The translations under genes and the position numbers were made by a program. A stretch of DNA of 14,914 nt from Deltaproteobacteria bacterium (lineage in GTDB: Bacteria; Desulfobacterota; JAENJC01). Below, piece by piece: positions 13,462 to 14,914 of this stretch. Where the stretch lies: NCBI GenBank assembly GCA_016844545.1, contig JAENJC010000010.1, positions 1 to 14,914 on the forward strand, written 5' to 3'. Each line of letters opens with the position of its first letter. Position 1 is the stretch's first letter. The notes below the pieces were generated by a model that saw nothing but the letters and a program-made list of their open reading frames with translations, did not search any database and was not told where the DNA came from.

Positions 13462-14914
13462 TCAAAGATTGATATATATTGTAAGATATCCCGTTGTTTC
13501 TCCATCTTTGTTAAAACCATGGGCAAGGCCCAGTGCTGGCGTAATCCTGAGCCAGTAACCAAGGGTCATATCAAGCCTTGCCTCCACTCCTGCGCCAACC
13601 TTCAACCTGTCAGACGTAAAGCCGGTATTGTCGTCCCACACCTCTCCAGCATCGGCAAATAGGGCTCCGTGCAGTCTGTCCCAGAAGACGGGGCGCGTTC
13701 CGTTGCCCTGAAAGATGTATTTAAGGGGTACCCGGTACTCCAGGGTCCCTGTGGCCAGGTATTGCCCGACCGCAAAGCCAGGGCGATAACCACGGAGCGG
13801 ATACCCTGTTTGATTGATGGATGGCGTACCGCCGATCTGAAATGCCCCCTGGCGGGTCCTTTCCCCGTAAGATGCTGCACCTGTGAGGTTTATATATGCA
13901 ACATGGTGTCTCAGATAATCCGTCGGTAACTTTATATATTCTGTATAGGAGGCGATGTATTCCCGCGAAATCAGATCGCTCCCTGTCTCCTTAGAGTAAT
14001 ACCTGTGCAAAAGGGTTATCTTGCGCCCCTCTTCGTGGCTTATGGAATAAGGGTATTTTAGGGAGTTGGAGAATTCAACGCCGGCAAATAGATTGTCCTT
14101 CCTACCGGCAAAAAGAAGGTTCCCGCCGCTTAACGGCATGCTCAGCTTATCCAGGTCTTGCATATGATATCCGAGGGTAAATCTATACTTTGACTCTATC
14201 CTGTTTATGGGAACAGACATCCCGAGGAGAAGGCTCCTGTTCAGTTCATAGTAGTCACCTCCGGGGAGAAGGCCTGAATACACCACCGGCCTTTCGTATG
14301 TCTGTAAGATGAGGGTAGGGTAGGCGTAATCGTTCAGATAGTTTATGTCATAGTAAACGTTGTCGCTGGATGTGCCATAACCTATTTGGGCCGTATAGGT
14401 GTTGTATCCGAGGACATCCTGACCTGCTGTAAAGGCCCCTACTACTGTCCCTTTATGGTCTCCTGAAAAGGCAGGGAGCCAGAAATGAGGGAGAAGTGTA
14501 GGTACTGCGGAGTAGGGCTTAGGGTTTTCACCCAAATATCTCCCCTCCCCTTGTGGTAGGGGGTTGAGGGGAGGGGGGAGATCAGTATCTTCCTTCCAGT
14601 ATGGCTTTATTGCCGGGCCTGGTGAAGTCATCCAACCTTCCGGGTTGTATTTGATAACCGCCATCTTATACCCTTTTGAGCCATAGACAGAAAAAACCAT
14701 TTCCGTGCCTTTTGGTGAAATATCAGGCTGGAAGGCCCCGCCAAGTATGTGAGTAATCTGATAACTTTTACCCTCCTTTATCGACCAGGCAAAGAGGTTG
14801 TAGACCTTTGTCTCGTCGGACGAATAGATGATATATCTGCCGTCTGGAGACCAGGCCGCATAGGCATTGTTGTTGCTGTTTTCAAAGAGCTGTATATCGG
14901 TCTTTTCCGCCATA
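13462..14914 (-). CDS. Outer-membrane protein: TolB-like propeller plus BamA-like barrel, 5' end outside window
   Basis: The frame is open to the window edge, so the start lies upstream; a Met at 14913 is probably internal. The first about 95 residues hold PD40/TolB-type beta-propeller blades (YAAWSPDGRYIIYSS and FQPDISPKGTEMVFSVYG). After a linker, ENPKPYSAVPTLLPHFWLP leads into a bacterial surface antigen (BamA/Omp85-like) barrel: YGTSSDNVYYDINYLN, GYPLRGYRPGFAVGQYLATG, and the final strands LFADAGEVWDDN and SDRLKVGAGVEARLDM, ending YLTIYINL. It lacks visible POTRA domains in this part. The linker contains an extra segment, PPPLNPLPQGEGR, made by a palindromic repeat (14540-14580). Proteins of this build sit in the outer membrane; the cargo is unknown. 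It faces the polysaccharide cluster and need not belong to it. Confidence 0.85.
   Translation of the reverse strand, partial: MAEKTDIQLFENSNNNAYAAWSPDGRYIIYSSDETKVYNLFAWSIKEGKSYQITHILGGAFQPDISPKGTEMVFSVYGSKGYKMAVIKYNPEGWMTSPGPAIKPYWKEDTDLPPPLNPLPQGEGRYLGENPKPYSAVPTLLPHFWLPAFSGDHKGTVVGAFTAGQDVLGYNTYTAQIGYGTSSDNVYYDINYLNDYAYPTLILQTYERPVVYSGLLPGGDYYELNRSLLLGMSVPINRIESKYRFTLGYHMQDLDKLSMPLSGGNLLFAGRKDNLFAGVEFSNSLKYPYSISHEEGRKITLLHRYYSKETGSDLISREYIASYTEYIKLPTDYLRHHVAYINLTGAASYGERTRQGAFQIGGTPSINQTGYPLRGYRPGFAVGQYLATGTLEYRVPLKYIFQGNGTRPVFWDRLHGALFADAGEVWDDNTGFTSDRLKVGAGVEARLDMTLGYWLRITPALGLAHGFNKDGETTGYLTIYINL
14540..14580 (-). repeat. In-frame palindromic repeat inside the barrel gene
   Basis: CTCCCCTCCCCT (14540-14551) pairs with AGGGGA and GGGGAG (14567-14572, 14575-14580), a 12-bp stem with a 2-base bulge and a 15-base loop. 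It is translated without breaking the frame as a Pro-rich stretch, PPPLNPLPQGEG. The sequence matches, from memory, a dispersed palindrome common in bacterial genomes whose translation is some form of PLPQGEGR. It sits in the linker between propeller and barrel, where an insertion is tolerable. Confidence 0.7.

Noticed and set aside
13356..13562. Minus-strand frame of 68 codons at the end of the barrel gene
   Set aside because: It overlaps the barrel gene in another frame and has no recognisable motif; the transketolase-like frame in the same region is the meaningful one.
1..14914. CRISPR array, tRNA or rRNA gene
   Set aside because: No regularly spaced direct repeats, cloverleaf or conserved rRNA segments were seen in the intergenic regions, all of which are shorter than 250 bases.

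Overview
The window looks like chromosomal DNA of a diderm (Gram-negative type) bacterium. It encodes a lipoprotein, two Wza-type outer-membrane export proteins, a BamA-like barrel and several signal peptides. Heavy use of AGG for Arg and ATA for Ile, and the order nnr - CBS protein - tsaE - lysC, resemble Nitrospirota or deep Desulfobacterota. That placement is inference from style, not from a search.

Region 1 (1-2674, + strand) is a tight housekeeping operon: the C-terminal half of the NAD(P)H-hydrate repair enzyme, a two-CBS-domain protein, tsaE, and aspartokinase. The CBS gene is broken by a frame-disrupting deletion. Aspartokinase is split into a catalytic ORF and an ACT-domain ORF; the latter starts at GTG behind a very strong Shine-Dalgarno. 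Region 2 (2672-4123, - strand) is dihydrolipoyl dehydrogenase with its own terminator and candidate promoter, convergent with lysC and divergent from what follows.

Region 3 (4334-13333, + strand) is an exopolysaccharide or capsule cluster: a PHP-type tyrosine phosphatase, a TPR lipoprotein, a FecR-domain exported protein, a Wza-type exporter with two SLBB domains, a Wzc-type chain-length regulator fused to a tyrosine kinase, a membrane-anchored TPR/carbohydrate-binding-like protein, an O-antigen ligase/polymerase (with an apparent 1-bp frameshift) and a second, shorter Wza-type protein. The likely logic is Wzy polymerisation, Wzc control of length through C-terminal tyrosine phosphorylation, reversal by the phosphatase, and export through Wza. 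No glycosyltransferase or flippase lies inside the window, so the cluster probably continues elsewhere.

Region 4 (13330-14914, - strand) holds a small remnant resembling a transketolase C-terminus, then the 3' part of a TolB-propeller/BamA-like outer-membrane gene that carries an in-frame palindromic repeat.

The non-coding surprises are a 160-base leader before the FecR gene with mutually exclusive stems, a MITE-like element with terminal inverted repeats and a 4-bp flanking duplication before the first wza, and the palindrome in the barrel gene. No tRNA, rRNA or CRISPR array was seen. Three separate reading-frame lesions in one window call for checking against raw reads.
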